From: Polyangiaceae bacterium
GTDB taxonomy: Bacteria > Myxococcota_A > Polyangia > Polyangiales > Polyangiaceae
Length of the DNA stretch: 64,000 bases
Assembly: GCA_009781005.1 (NCBI GenBank)
Contig: WQYX01000003.1
Coordinates: 45,044 to 109,043 of the forward strand
Direction of reading: 5' to 3'
Shown here: positions 26,400-34,779 of the stretch, piece by piece
How positions within the stretch are numbered: position 1 is the stretch's first letter
Layout of the letters: each line of letters starts with the position of its first letter
Made by a program: the position numbers and the translations under genes
Notes under the pieces: model-generated
What the model was told of the DNA's origin: nothing
Databases searched by the model: none
The model's input: the letters and a program-made list of their open reading frames with translations, nothing else

Positions 26400-26425
26400 A
26401 CCGCTTTCGATTTACCGCGCGAGAT
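26400..26425 (+). repeat. Family A left-end fragment A7
   Basis: accgctttcgattt plus a few bases follow directly on the TAA stop of the arginine decarboxylase gene (TA|AACCGC). The remainder of the element is lost. The fragment forms the leader of the DUF2505 gene. Confidence 0.75.
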
Positions 26426-26430
26426 TATCC

Positions 26431-26940
26431 ATGCCTTCCGTCATGCTTCGCCACGAAATCAATTGCGACGAAGACACGTATTGGTCGAAAATCTTTTTCG
26501 ACGATGTCTTCAATCGCAGACTTTATCTCGAGCACCTTCGGTTTCCCGGTTGGAAGCCGCTCGATCAAAAAGAAGACAGCGCAAAAATCACGCGCCGCGT
26601 ACAGGTCGATCCGCCCGTTGGCAACCTCCCTGGTCCGCTCAAGAAGGTCATTGGCGACCGACTTAGCTATACGGAAGAAGGCACCTTCGATAAGGCATCA
26701 AAGAAGTATTCTTTCAAAGTCACTCCGAGCACGCTAACCGACAAAACCAAGGTGAGCGGCGAGATGTGGCTCGAGAATTCAGGCAACAAAAAGGTTGTCA
26801 GGCTTTGTCGTATCGACGTCGAGGTGAAAGTCTTCATGGTTGGCGGCATGCTCGAGGAGCGAATCCTGTCGGACTTGCGAACGTCGTACGACAAAGGCAC
26901 GAGCTTTACGAACGACTACATCGCAGCAAATAGCCTTTGA
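26431..26940 (+). CDS. DUF2505 (START/SRPBCC-like) protein
   Basis: The frame encodes 169 residues from MPSVMLRHEINCDED. The N-terminal strand followed by a helical TYWSKIFFDDVFN, and the later VTPSTLTDKTKVSGEMWL and IDVEVKVFMVGGMLEE, fit the DUF2505 pattern, a helix-grip lipid- or ligand-binding fold. Its cargo is unknown. It starts 31 bp after the arginine decarboxylase stop, across the A7 fragment, so the two are probably one transcript. Confidence 0.75.
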   Translation: MPSVMLRHEINCDEDTYWSKIFFDDVFNRRLYLEHLRFPGWKPLDQKEDSAKITRRVQVDPPVGNLPGPLKKVIGDRLSYTEEGTFDKASKKYSFKVTPSTLTDKTKVSGEMWLENSGNKKVVRLCRIDVEVKVFMVGGMLEERILSDLRTSYDKGTSFTNDYIAANSL

Positions 26941-27010
26941 TCCGTTTACGGTTCTTTACGGGCTATTTGCGAGCGGAGCCGAGGGGTCTTGGCGCCATGA
27001 TTGCCACCTA

Positions 27011-27047
27011 AACCGCTTTCGATTTGACGTGATCTCATCGTTAGATT
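27011..27047 (+). repeat. Family A left-end fragment A8
   Basis: aaccgctttcgatttgacgt and the following gatctcatcgttag match the left arm and first core of A1. The rest is missing and a strong ribosome binding site (ggaggt, 27053-27058) for the next gene follows at once. Confidence 0.75.
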
Positions 27048-27066
27048 CGCGCGGAGGTAGTTCGAA

Positions 27067-27984
27067 ATGAAATTCTACTCTTTTGCTCGCTCTCTCGCTT
27101 TTGCGTCGTTTGCTGTTGTCGCGGTGGGTTGTGGCGGCCAAACCGAGCAGGCCCATCCGCAGACGCAAGCCGGCGCGGGCGCGCTTACCAAGGCACCGGT
27201 CGGCGCAAACACGCATGGCTTCGTCAAGGTTGTCGGAACGGCTCTCGGCGAAGTGCCGCTCCGCCCTGATCAGCGCGCCGAGCTCGAGGCTCTCGCATCA
27301 CAAGCGGAATCCCGTCACGCCGTGATGGCTGCAGAGCACAAGGATCTGATGAACGCGCTCGCCGATCAGGTCGAGAAAGGCTCGATCGATCGCGCCGCGC
27401 TTCAGCCGAAGATCGATCGACTCTCGGCGGATTGGAATAAGGCTCACCCCGAGGATCGCGCCGCCTTCACGCGTATTCACGATTTGCTTGATTCCACGCA
27501 GCGTAATGCCTTCGTTGACGCGCTCGAGGCACAGTTCAATGCCACGGGTGCCAGAGGTGCCAAAGGTGGGGAGGGTGGCGGGTATGGTCCGCACCATGGT
27601 TTCCAGCGGATGGCCGATGATCTCAAATTGACCGAGGCACAACGCGCGCAGATCAAAGACATCATGAAGAGTTCGCACCCGGAGTGGCAGCAGGGTGGCG
27701 CGATGGGTGGCATGGGTGGTGGCGCCATGAAGGACGGAGGCGCGCCCGAGCACATGCGCCGCATGCATGAAGGCCATCGGCGTGTGCTCGAGGCATTCCG
27801 TACCGACAAGTTCGATGCAAATGCGCTCGGCTCCCCAGACGAGCACATGGGCGACATGGCCATGCAAATGGGCAGTCGCGGGCTCGATGACGCCACGAAG
27901 ATCCTCCCGATCCTCACGCCGGACCAGCGCAAGATCGCGGCCGAGAAGATTCGTACGGCGGAGATGGGCCTCTTCGGGCACTAA
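27067..27984 (+). CDS. CpxP/Spy-like LTXXQ-motif lipoprotein
   Basis: The protein has 305 residues. The signal sequence ends VAVGC, so it is probably a lipoprotein, with the ribosome binding site GGAGGT 8 bases upstream. The mature part has three LTXXQ-type sites: LDSTQRNAF, LTEAQRAQIKDI and LTPDQRKIAAEKI. This suggests two tandem Spy/CpxP-like helical hairpins with a Gly/Met-rich linker (GGAMGGMGGGAM) between them. Spy and CpxP are periplasmic chaperones or stress sensors. Met/His-rich segments (HMRRMHEGHRR) could bind metal, which is only a guess. Confidence 0.8.
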   Translation: MKFYSFARSLAFASFAVVAVGCGGQTEQAHPQTQAGAGALTKAPVGANTHGFVKVVGTALGEVPLRPDQRAELEALASQAESRHAVMAAEHKDLMNALADQVEKGSIDRAALQPKIDRLSADWNKAHPEDRAAFTRIHDLLDSTQRNAFVDALEAQFNATGARGAKGGEGGGYGPHHGFQRMADDLKLTEAQRAQIKDIMKSSHPEWQQGGAMGGMGGGAMKDGGAPEHMRRMHEGHRRVLEAFRTDKFDANALGSPDEHMGDMAMQMGSRGLDDATKILPILTPDQRKIAAEKIRTAEMGLFGH

Positions 27985-27994
27985 CCTGCGGCGC

Positions 27995-28777
27995 ATGGCC
28001 CCCGCTGCTTCGCTTCCCTTGCAGGTTCGTCGCCCGGGACCGCTCGCCGTTGCTTGGGAGATCTGCCGCAAAGATGTGCGCATCGAGATGCGCACGGGCG
28101 AGATCGTGGCAACGGCGGGCGTCTTTTCAATCGTTGTCGGCTTTCTCGCGAGCATGGCATTTCACGTCAACGACGCGACGAATCCGAGCACTGCAGCGGG
28201 CACGATTTGGATCACGGTGTTTTTCGCCGCGGTCTTGTCGTTCGGCCGCGTTTGGCAGCGTGAGCGTGATGAATCCGCGCTCACGGGCTTGCTCGTCGCG
28301 CCCGTTTTGCGGGCGTCCATCTTTCTCGGTAAGGCGCTCTCCACCTTTTTGATGATTGCCATTATCGAGGTTCCCATCGTTCTTCTTTGCTTATTTCTTT
28401 TCCATATCGACTTTTCGAATCAGATTGCGCGCGCAGGGCTCTCGCCCGCGGAGGAGGCCATCCGGCTCGCCGAGCCCGCGCGCCTGCACGGCATGGCGTT
28501 CGTTGGGCTGCTCGGAATGGGAACCGTGGCCCTGTCCGCGATCGGAACGCTCTTCGGCGCACTGACGGTGCGCACGCGCGCGCGCGATCTCGTGCTCGCG
28601 ATCGTTCTCTTTCCGCTGCTTTCGCCCGTTCTCGTGTGCGGGGTGGTTGGCTCGCGCAAAGCTTTCGAGGCGCAGCCCTTCGAGTCGTATTCGGGTTTTC
28701 TTGGTCTGATGGGCGCCTCGGCTTTCATTGCCATCGTGCTCGGCGCCGGTCTCTTTGGGCCGCTGGTGGATGAATGA
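27995..28777 (+). CDS. ccmB: CcmB-like ABC transporter permease (heme exporter type)
   Basis: The protein has 260 residues with about six membrane helices. The N-terminal VAWEICRKDVRIEMRTGE and the cytoplasmic loop QRERDESALTGLLVAPV match CcmB, the membrane subunit that works with ATPase CcmA in cytochrome c maturation. No ccmA, ccmC or ccmE is in the window, which is unusual. It begins 11 bp after the LTXXQ gene and overlaps nadD by the ATGA motif. An uncharacterised ABC-2-type permease is the alternative. Confidence 0.72.
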   Translation: MAPAASLPLQVRRPGPLAVAWEICRKDVRIEMRTGEIVATAGVFSIVVGFLASMAFHVNDATNPSTAAGTIWITVFFAAVLSFGRVWQRERDESALTGLLVAPVLRASIFLGKALSTFLMIAIIEVPIVLLCLFLFHIDFSNQIARAGLSPAEEAIRLAEPARLHGMAFVGLLGMGTVALSAIGTLFGALTVRTRARDLVLAIVLFPLLSPVLVCGVVGSRKAFEAQPFESYSGFLGLMGASAFIAIVLGAGLFGPLVDE

Positions 28778-29349
28778 CCGCCGATGACGTCACGGGCGTC
28801 TTTGGCGGGAGCTTCAATCCACCGCATCTCGCGCATGTGCTCGCGTTGTCTATCGTGCTTGCGCGCCTCGACGTGGCACGCATCCTCGTCGTGCCGGCTT
28901 ACAAGCATCCGTTCGCCAAGGCACTCGTGCCCTATGAAGACCGCGTGAAGATGTGCGAGGCCGCCATGGGATGGCTACCGCGCGTCGAGGTCTCACGTGT
29001 CGAAGAGGAGCTTGGAGGTGAGAGCCGAACGCTCCGAACCATCGAGCATTTGCGCAAACAACATCCGGATTGGAACCTGCGCTTCATCATGGGCGCCGAT
29101 CTGATGGCCGAGTCGTCGAAGTGGCACGGCTTCGATCGCATCATCGAGCTCGCGCCACCCATCGTGCTCGGCCGCGTTGGCGTGAAGTACGAGGGCGCGC
29201 CACCCGCGATCTTGCCGGCAATCTCGAGCACCGAAATACGCGTCATGATCGCGGCCGGCCGGTGGAACGAGATCGAGCATTTCCTTCCGCGCGAAGTCCT
29301 CGCCTTCATCCGCGCGAAGAAACTTTACGAGGCACCATCGCGGGTTTGA
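28774..29349 (+). CDS. nadD: Nicotinate-nucleotide adenylyltransferase
   Basis: The enzyme converts nicotinate mononucleotide and ATP to deamido-NAD+, the substrate of NadE (also in this window). It has 191 residues. The nucleotidyltransferase motif GGSFNPPHLAH is at 11-21 and the second motif ISSTEIR lies near the C-terminus. It starts within the stop codon of the ccmB-like gene (ATGA) and is followed 10 bp later by the DUF2520 gene, forming a tight operon. Confidence 0.94.
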   Translation: MTADDVTGVFGGSFNPPHLAHVLALSIVLARLDVARILVVPAYKHPFAKALVPYEDRVKMCEAAMGWLPRVEVSRVEEELGGESRTLRTIEHLRKQHPDWNLRFIMGADLMAESSKWHGFDRIIELAPPIVLGRVGVKYEGAPPAILPAISSTEIRVMIAAGRWNEIEHFLPREVLAFIRAKKLYEAPSRV

Positions 29350-29359
29350 TCATCGCGAA

Positions 29360-30172
29360 ATGAAAATTTTCATTTATGGAGCCGGGAAAGTCGGGCGCGC
29401 CCTTGCGCGCGGCCTTGGTAAGCAAGGCATCAAGATCACGTTGCGTCCGGCGCGCAAGGGCGTGCCCCGATCGCGCATCGACGCGGATGTCCTCATTCTT
29501 GCCGTGCGCGATCGCGAGCTCGGGCCGCTCGCCGAAGCTCTCGCGTCTTCGGGTGTCGTTCCCTCGCGCGCCGTGGTCGTGCACAACGCCGGCGCACTCT
29601 CGGCCGATGCGCTCTCGGCGCTCCGGCGCGTGACCGCAGGCGTCGCGCAGATGCATCCGATGATTTCGTTTGCATCATGCACGTTTTTCCCGTCGCTCGC
29701 CCGCGGGCACGTGCACGTCAGAGGCGACGCTCCGGCCGAGAAGAAGGCGCGCCTCCTCGCAAGGAAACTCGGGATGACGCCGCGCACCTTCGCAGAGCTC
29801 GACACGGTTGGCTACCACGCGGCAGCTGGCCTCGTTGCGAATGGCGCGGCTGCTCTCGCTGCGATAGGCGCCGAGCTCCTTGCGGTCTCGGGCGTCCCGC
29901 GCGCGGAGACCCCGAAGATGCTCGGACCGCTCCTTCGCAGCGTCGCCGACAACGTCGAGGCGCTCGGTTTTCCTGACGCGCTCACGGGACCGGTGCGCAG
30001 GGGCGACGCCGCGTCGATCGAAAAACAGATCGCCGTGCTCGGCGCGCGTTTGCCCGGAGCCCTCCCGCTCTTTCTGGCGAGCGCATCGGCGCAGCTCCCT
30101 CTGGCGCGCGCACTGGGTGACGCCCCATCCGAGAACTTCGACGCCATCGAGCGTTCATTGACGTTGACGTGA
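29360..30172 (+). CDS. Rossmann-like and DUF2520 domain protein
   Basis: The protein has 270 residues. The N-terminus MKIFIYGAGKVGRALARGLG is a dinucleotide-binding loop (GxGxxG). VLILAVRDREL and VVHNAGALSADAL follow as in ketopantoate-reductase-like folds. The C-terminal half (from about 135, LARKLGMTPRTFAELD) fits DUF2520. Many relatives are annotated as uncharacterised NADP-dependent oxidoreductases. The last codons run into a copy of repeat D. Confidence 0.82.
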   Translation: MKIFIYGAGKVGRALARGLGKQGIKITLRPARKGVPRSRIDADVLILAVRDRELGPLAEALASSGVVPSRAVVVHNAGALSADALSALRRVTAGVAQMHPMISFASCTFFPSLARGHVHVRGDAPAEKKARLLARKLGMTPRTFAELDTVGYHAAAGLVANGAAALAAIGAELLAVSGVPRAETPKMLGPLLRSVADNVEALGFPDALTGPVRRGDAASIEKQIAVLGARLPGALPLFLASASAQLPLARALGDAPSENFDAIERSLTLT

Positions 30173-30202
30173 TCGTTTGACGGCGACGGCGACGTGAACG
30201 AA
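30166..30202. repeat. Repeat D, half copy
   Basis: acgtgatcgtt and then 27 bases from tttgacggcgacggcgacg to gaacgaa are identical or nearly so to 38795-38840. It overlaps the last codons of the DUF2520 gene. Confidence 0.8.
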
Positions 30203-30219
30203 GTGCGGGATGTGCGCGG

Positions 30220-30318
30220 TGACCGCTTGGTCAATCCGAAGGCGATCGATAGCTTCCCCCCTGACCGTTTGGTCAATCCGGATGTCGTTTCGTGGGCTTC
30301 TCGATGACCATTCGGTCA
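30220..30318. promoter_or_regulatory. Three phased operator-like palindromes TGACC-N4-GGTCA
   Basis: The sites are 30220-30233 (tgaccgcttggtca), 30262-30275 (tgaccgtttggtca) and 30305-30318 (tgaccattcggtca). Each is followed by aatcc. Centre-to-centre spacing is 42 and 43 bp, about four helical turns, so all three would face the same side of the DNA. Short inverted repeats of this type suit a dimeric regulator such as the TetR family. No such regulator gene is in the window. They lie upstream of the NHL lipoprotein gene. Confidence 0.6.
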
Positions 30319-30358
30319 ATCCACCGCGACAAGACTGCACTTTTTTGCGCTGCGCTGT

Positions 30359-30387
30359 CTCGACAGGCCACACGGTGCGGCTAAGAT
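30359..30387 (+). promoter_or_regulatory. Candidate sigma70 promoter of the NHL lipoprotein gene
   Basis: tcgaca and taagat are separated by 17 bp, ending 48 bp before the ATG. A clear ribosome binding site (gaaggag) precedes the ATG. The -35 box lies about 40 bp after the third palindrome. Confidence 0.4.
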
Positions 30388-30435
30388 CCGCTGTCAAGCT
30401 CTGTCGCTGTTGTTCGCCATCGAAGGAGACTTCGA

Positions 30436-31725
30436 ATGAATCCATTCGCGCGTGTGTGGGGAGTGCTTGCTGGGTGCGTGTGCGTCGTTGGGGGGTGCGT
30501 CGGTGTTGACAGCACGCTCGGCGAAACAACCGGCAGTGATGCCGGTAGCGACGCCAGCACCGGCGACGACGACGCCAGCGACGAGAATGCCGGTGTTACA
30601 ACAGGCTATATGGTCACGACGTTTGCGGGGAGCACCACGGGTGCGAGTGGCAGTCTGGATAGCGCCAACCCGTTGGAGGCGACCTTCAACGGTCCGCGCA
30701 ACATCGCGCTTGGACCAAACGGCAGCCTTTATGTCGTCGACTACGGCAACCACAAGATCCGCAAGATCGCCTCCAACGGTGCAATCAGTACCCTCGCTGG
30801 CAAGGGCGGTCCCCCTCCTGCCACCTACGCCGACGGCGCCTGTCTGAGCGCGACCTTTTACTATCCTCGAGGCATCGCGGTCGATCGCAACGGCATCGTC
30901 TACATAGCCGATGAGTCTAATTTCGTAATTCGTGTGATTACACCCTCGCCCTGTACGGTCACCACATTGGCGGGCAGCGGAACATCCGGCGATGTCCCTT
31001 CGGATACGGGCACGGCGACGGGCACAGTAGCGGCCTTTGGACTTGTGCAGGGGCTGGCGTTGGACGCCGCAGGCGACTTTTTGTACGTCGCCGACTACAC
31101 CAATAACAAGGTCCGACGGGTGACGCTCAAGGACACACTCGGCCAGGTGCTGGTCACCAACGGTGTCGTCTCCACCGTCGCCGGCAAGGCCAAAGACGCA
31201 GACGGGAACAATGCGGGGCACGACAACGGTCTGGCGTTGAGCGGAGCGACGTTCACGGCTCCGTTTGGCATCGCGGTGGATGCGAAGGCAGGTATCTTGT
31301 ACGTGTCTGAGAATCACGACATTCGCACAATCACAAACGGCCAGGTGAACCTGTTGGCCGGCTCGACGGACGGTAGCTCAGGAAACTTGATCGACGGCAC
31401 GGGTAGCAACGCTCGTTTCTATCGGCCCTATGGCCTGGCGCTCGACGCCGACGGCAATCTGATTGTGGCCGATGCCGCCAATCACGCGGTGCGCAAGGTC
31501 ACGCCGGACGGCGTGGTTACAACGTTTGCCGGCACGCGCGATGACGTCACCGGCGCAGGCACGAGTGGCGCCAAAGACGGCCCAGCCAACGAAGCCACGT
31601 TCAGCTCCCCCTATGGCCTGGCGGTGGACCCCAACACCGGTGTGATCTACGTCTCCGACGCCGACAACAACAACATCCGCAAGATCACGCCGTGCACGGC
31701 TCAGCACCCGTGCGCAACCCCATAG
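30436..31725 (+). CDS. NHL-repeat beta-propeller lipoprotein
   Basis: The protein has 429 residues. The signal peptide ends VVGGC, a fair lipobox, followed by an Asp/Ser/Thr linker. NHL repeats fill the rest, for example GPNGSLYVVDYGNHKIRKI, DRNGIVYIADESNFVIRV, DADGNLIVADAANHAVRKV and a C-terminal VYVSDADNNNIRKI-type blade, making six or so blades of a propeller. NHL propellers bind proteins or act as lyase/lactonase scaffolds. Nothing here points to catalysis. Expression is probably controlled through the three palindromes upstream. Confidence 0.85.
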   Translation: MNPFARVWGVLAGCVCVVGGCVGVDSTLGETTGSDAGSDASTGDDDASDENAGVTTGYMVTTFAGSTTGASGSLDSANPLEATFNGPRNIALGPNGSLYVVDYGNHKIRKIASNGAISTLAGKGGPPPATYADGACLSATFYYPRGIAVDRNGIVYIADESNFVIRVITPSPCTVTTLAGSGTSGDVPSDTGTATGTVAAFGLVQGLALDAAGDFLYVADYTNNKVRRVTLKDTLGQVLVTNGVVSTVAGKAKDADGNNAGHDNGLALSGATFTAPFGIAVDAKAGILYVSENHDIRTITNGQVNLLAGSTDGSSGNLIDGTGSNARFYRPYGLALDADGNLIVADAANHAVRKVTPDGVVTTFAGTRDDVTGAGTSGAKDGPANEATFSSPYGLAVDPNTGVIYVSDADNNNIRKITPCTAQHPCATP

Positions 31726-31774
31726 CGATCTGCGCGCACGCGCCACGCTGGACTCGTATGCAAGCGGTCGAAAC

Positions 31775-32098
31775 CTATCGCTCGCCGCCGGAGCTCGATC
31801 GACGCAAGAAGGGACCGCGCCCTTTGGGCGCGCCCCATACGGCAAGAACCATCACGATGCCCTTATCGGCATCAATCGAGTAGTAAAGGTGAGTTCTCGT
31901 CTTGGGCAGCAGCACGCGCCGAACGGGGAGCCCATCGAGCACGGTGTACATCGTGCCGACGAGGGGAGACTTGCGGATCAACTCCTTCGCGTCCGCCAGC
32001 TCTCGTGCAAAGAGGTCTCTTGCGTCGCGATGATCACGCCACCACGCATCGCATACGTCGGCGTGCCCCGCAGCCTCGGGGGTGAAGGCGAGCCTCAC
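31775..32098 (-). CDS. ParE/RelE-superfamily toxin
   Basis: The protein has 107 residues. The pattern of a helical N-terminus with AWWRDHRDARDLFARELADA, then VGTMYTVLDGLPVRRVLLPKTRTHLYYSID and a final strand VMVLAVWGA, fits the compact ParE/RelE fold. ParE members poison DNA gyrase, whereas RelE members cut mRNA; the sequence alone does not decide which. The ATG overlaps the antitoxin stop codon (ATGA), the normal coupling for type II pairs. Confidence 0.82.
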   Translation of the reverse strand: MRLAFTPEAAGHADVCDAWWRDHRDARDLFARELADAKELIRKSPLVGTMYTVLDGLPVRRVLLPKTRTHLYYSIDADKGIVMVLAVWGAPKGRGPFLRRSSSGGER

Positions 32099-32334
32099 GG
32101 GCGGGCAAGCAGCTTGGCGATCACTTCGTCGCCGTCGATGAAGTGGCCTGCCTTGGCTTGCGCGATGCTCCGTCGCAACGATTCGTGCAACTGGGTGCGC
32201 TCCGCGTCATCCATGTCGTCGCCCTCGTCGGCGACGGTCAACACGAGCTCGGTGCCTTCTGGCAGCTCAGTAGGCTCGTCCATCAAGAGCCGTCCATTCC
32301 TCACGACTGCCTTGAGCGCCTGCATTGCATTCAA
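32095..32334 (-). CDS. Antitoxin of the ParE/RelE-type pair
   Basis: The protein has 79 residues from MNAMQALKAVV; a second ATG three codons on is an equally good start. The N-terminal half (VVRNGRLLMDEPTELPEGTELVL) forms a small beta domain. The acidic helical second half (MDDAERTQLHESLRRS) probably wraps the toxin. There is no clear DNA-binding helix-turn-helix, so autoregulation would use the beta domain. It precedes and overlaps the toxin gene. Confidence 0.8.
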   Translation of the reverse strand: MNAMQALKAVVRNGRLLMDEPTELPEGTELVLTVADEGDDMDDAERTQLHESLRRSIAQAKAGHFIDGDEVIAKLLARP

Positions 32335-32466
32335 ATCTTAGTCTTTATCGTCCTCGGTTGCGAGTACGGCCATGCGCTCCGCGATTGCCGCATGACTCAT
32401 GAGCAGTCGAGGAAGCAAGCCACGGCGAAGCCGTTCAGGGCTGCGACCTGTTAGCCTCCTCGCTAC

Positions 32467-34551
32467 ATGGGTGATCTGCGCGCGCGCACCACGCTGTTCT
32501 GCGGCGTCATCGCATTCGCGATTGCGCTGTCGATGCTGTTGCGAGGTCGGCGCAGTCAGCATTGGCTCTTCGCCGCGTTCTCGACGTGCATTGCGTTTTG
32601 GTACGTGAGTCAGTCGCTCGCGGACTTGCTGCCGGGTCGCGCGAAGTCGCTCTTCGAGCATGCAACCGCCGTGTTGACGGTGTTGCTCCCGCAGTTCGCG
32701 GTCCACCTGTTTCGTTCCGTCACTCCGCTCGAGGGAGGCGAGCCTGGGTCGTCGCGTCTGCCGCGCATCGCTGCGGCGCTCGGCATCCCGATGCTCTTCG
32801 TCGTTCTCTCTCCCTACCGAGACGCATCCCCCTTCGTGCGCGCGCTCGTCCTCGGTGCAGTTTACATCTACGTCTTCGGTCTGCTCGCCGCCGCGCTCCT
32901 CTCACTCTGGCGTCGCGGTCAAGAGAGCCCGTCGCGCGCCGTTCGCGATCGCATTCGCTTTCTCGCTGCCGTTGGCGCCATGGCAATGACCTTCACGCTC
33001 GCCGACTTCCTTTCGTTTCTTGGCGTGTCTCTGCCGCCGATCGGCGCTGTCTTGGCCATCGTCTTTCTCTTCGTTCTTGCCGAATCGCTCACGCGCGCGC
33101 GCCTCGCGGATCTCTACGAGCTCGCGGGGCGCTTGCTCGTCTCGACGGCGCTTGCCTTTGCGCTCGCCGGCATTTTCTATGTATTTATCACGTATATCGG
33201 TCGCTTCGGCGCGATGTACCTGAACGCAGTTCTCGCCGCGATCGTCTTTCTCGTTCTCTTCGAGCCGCTCGAGCACGAGGTCGAGACGCGCATCAACCGC
33301 TTCTTCTTTCGCGAACGCTATGACCTCGAGACCAGCGTGCTCGAACTTCGCCGCAGGCTCGCGCACACGTTCGAGAACGAGGAGATGGTGCAGGTCGTGC
33401 TCGCGGGCCTCGAGCGATCGCGGCGTGTCACCTCGTCGGCCGTGTACCTGCGCGATCTCGATGATCCGGGCTTCGATCTCGTTGGTTCGTTCGGCGCGCA
33501 GCCTCGTCCGAGGCTCGAGGCGCTCGCCATGCGCCCGCTCCTCGCGCGTCTCACGCTCTCGCTCTCGCTCGAGGAAGTCGCTCGCGAAGTCGAGCGCGAA
33601 GGTCGCGCACCGATCATGACGGCGGCCGAAGCTCTCGGGCCGCTCAAGAGCGCCGTCATGTTGGCCATCCGCGCCGACAACGAGGCGCTCGTCGGTTTGC
33701 TCTGCGTCGCCGATGAGCGCGTGCGCGATGCGTTCACGCCCGAAGAGGTGTCGCTGCTCGAGACCGTTGCGGCGCAGATGGGCGTTTCGGTGGCGAACAG
33801 CCGCTTGTATTCGCGCATGAAGGAGCGCGATCGCCTCGCGGCGCTCGGCTCGATGGCCGCGGGTCTTGCTCACGAAGTCAAGAACCCACTCGGCGCCATC
33901 AAAGGAGCCGCACAGCTCCTCGAAGAGCTCGGACCCGCGAGCAACGACGATCCCACGCGCACGGAGTTTCTCGGCATCATCCTCGAAGAAACCGATCGAT
34001 TGAATCGAGTCGTCGCAAGCTTCCTCGATTACGCGCGGCCGCATGCGGGCAACCCCGTGCCCGTGGACATCAACGCCGTCGTTCGGCGCACGATGCAGAT
34101 CCTCTCGAGCCAGAAGACCGAAGAGACCGAGGTACGTCTCGAGCTCGCCGACGCACTTCCTCGCGTGCGCATCGATCCCGAGAAGCTGCGCCAGGTGCTG
34201 CTCAACTTGGTGCAGAATGCAATTCAAGCCATGGATGGGCGTGGATGCGTCACGATCGCAACGCAACCGCGTCACGCCTCGCGCGCCGCATGGATGGCAT
34301 CTCGCACGGACGAGATCGAGACGGTCGAAATCTCGGTGCACGACACCGGTCCGGGGATCAGCCAAAAAGTGTTGAAGAACATCTTCGTTCCGTTCTTCAC
34401 GACGAGAGAGCAGGGCACGGGCCTCGGTCTCGCGATCAGTCAGAGCATCGTGCAGAACGCGGGCGGCAGCATCCACGTGCAGAGCCAAGCTGGCCTCGGC
34501 ACCAAATTCGTCATCCTCTTGCCCGTTGCCGACGAACAGCCTTCGATTTGA
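32467..34551 (+). CDS. Membrane sensor histidine kinase with GAF domain
   Basis: The protein has 694 residues. About seven membrane helices fill residues 5-270, then a GAF-like domain (about 300-450) and a HisKA domain with phosphorylated His469 in GLAHEVKNPLGAIKG. The HATPase domain shows the N box LLNLVQNAIQAMDG, DTGPGIS (626-632) and GTGLGLAIS (650-658). The layout is close to PilS/AtoS-type kinases. No response regulator gene is adjacent, so it is an orphan. The C-terminus ends QPSI, where tcgattTGA is the start of a family A fragment: the stop codon is repeat-derived. Confidence 0.9.
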   Translation: MGDLRARTTLFCGVIAFAIALSMLLRGRRSQHWLFAAFSTCIAFWYVSQSLADLLPGRAKSLFEHATAVLTVLLPQFAVHLFRSVTPLEGGEPGSSRLPRIAAALGIPMLFVVLSPYRDASPFVRALVLGAVYIYVFGLLAAALLSLWRRGQESPSRAVRDRIRFLAAVGAMAMTFTLADFLSFLGVSLPPIGAVLAIVFLFVLAESLTRARLADLYELAGRLLVSTALAFALAGIFYVFITYIGRFGAMYLNAVLAAIVFLVLFEPLEHEVETRINRFFFRERYDLETSVLELRRRLAHTFENEEMVQVVLAGLERSRRVTSSAVYLRDLDDPGFDLVGSFGAQPRPRLEALAMRPLLARLTLSLSLEEVAREVEREGRAPIMTAAEALGPLKSAVMLAIRADNEALVGLLCVADERVRDAFTPEEVSLLETVAAQMGVSVANSRLYSRMKERDRLAALGSMAAGLAHEVKNPLGAIKGAAQLLEELGPASNDDPTRTEFLGIILEETDRLNRVVASFLDYARPHAGNPVPVDINAVVRRTMQILSSQKTEETEVRLELADALPRVRIDPEKLRQVLLNLVQNAIQAMDGRGCVTIATQPRHASRAAWMASRTDEIETVEISVHDTGPGISQKVLKNIFVPFFTTREQGTGLGLAISQSIVQNAGGSIHVQSQAGLGTKFVILLPVADEQPSI

Positions 34552-34568
34552 CGCGCTCTCCGTTGGTG
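34540..34568 (+). repeat. Family A degenerate fragment A10
   Basis: ccttcgatttgacgcgctctc, then cgttggtgcgg, corresponds to the left arm and first core of A4/A8 with small deletions. The TGA inside it is the stop codon of the histidine kinase. Confidence 0.55.
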
Positions 34569-34779
34569 CGGAAGCTTGCCGCATCGACGTTCAGCGTGTC
34601 GACCGCTAGGAGAGTCTCTCTTTCGAAAATTTTCGAGAAATCATTGTTGAGGTGTCAGGCGCAGCTTGTGCGAGCCCAGGCGTGACTACACTGGAAACTC
34701 GGCGATTATTAAGTTGATCGAGAGACGACATACCGGAGGCCACCAACCGTGACTTGACCATCTTTGGGTCGACTCGATA

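Noticed and set aside
30220..30323. Three spaced repeats read as a small CRISPR array
   Set aside because: The repeats are only about 18 bp, the third is degenerate, the units are symmetrical operators, and no cas gene is present.
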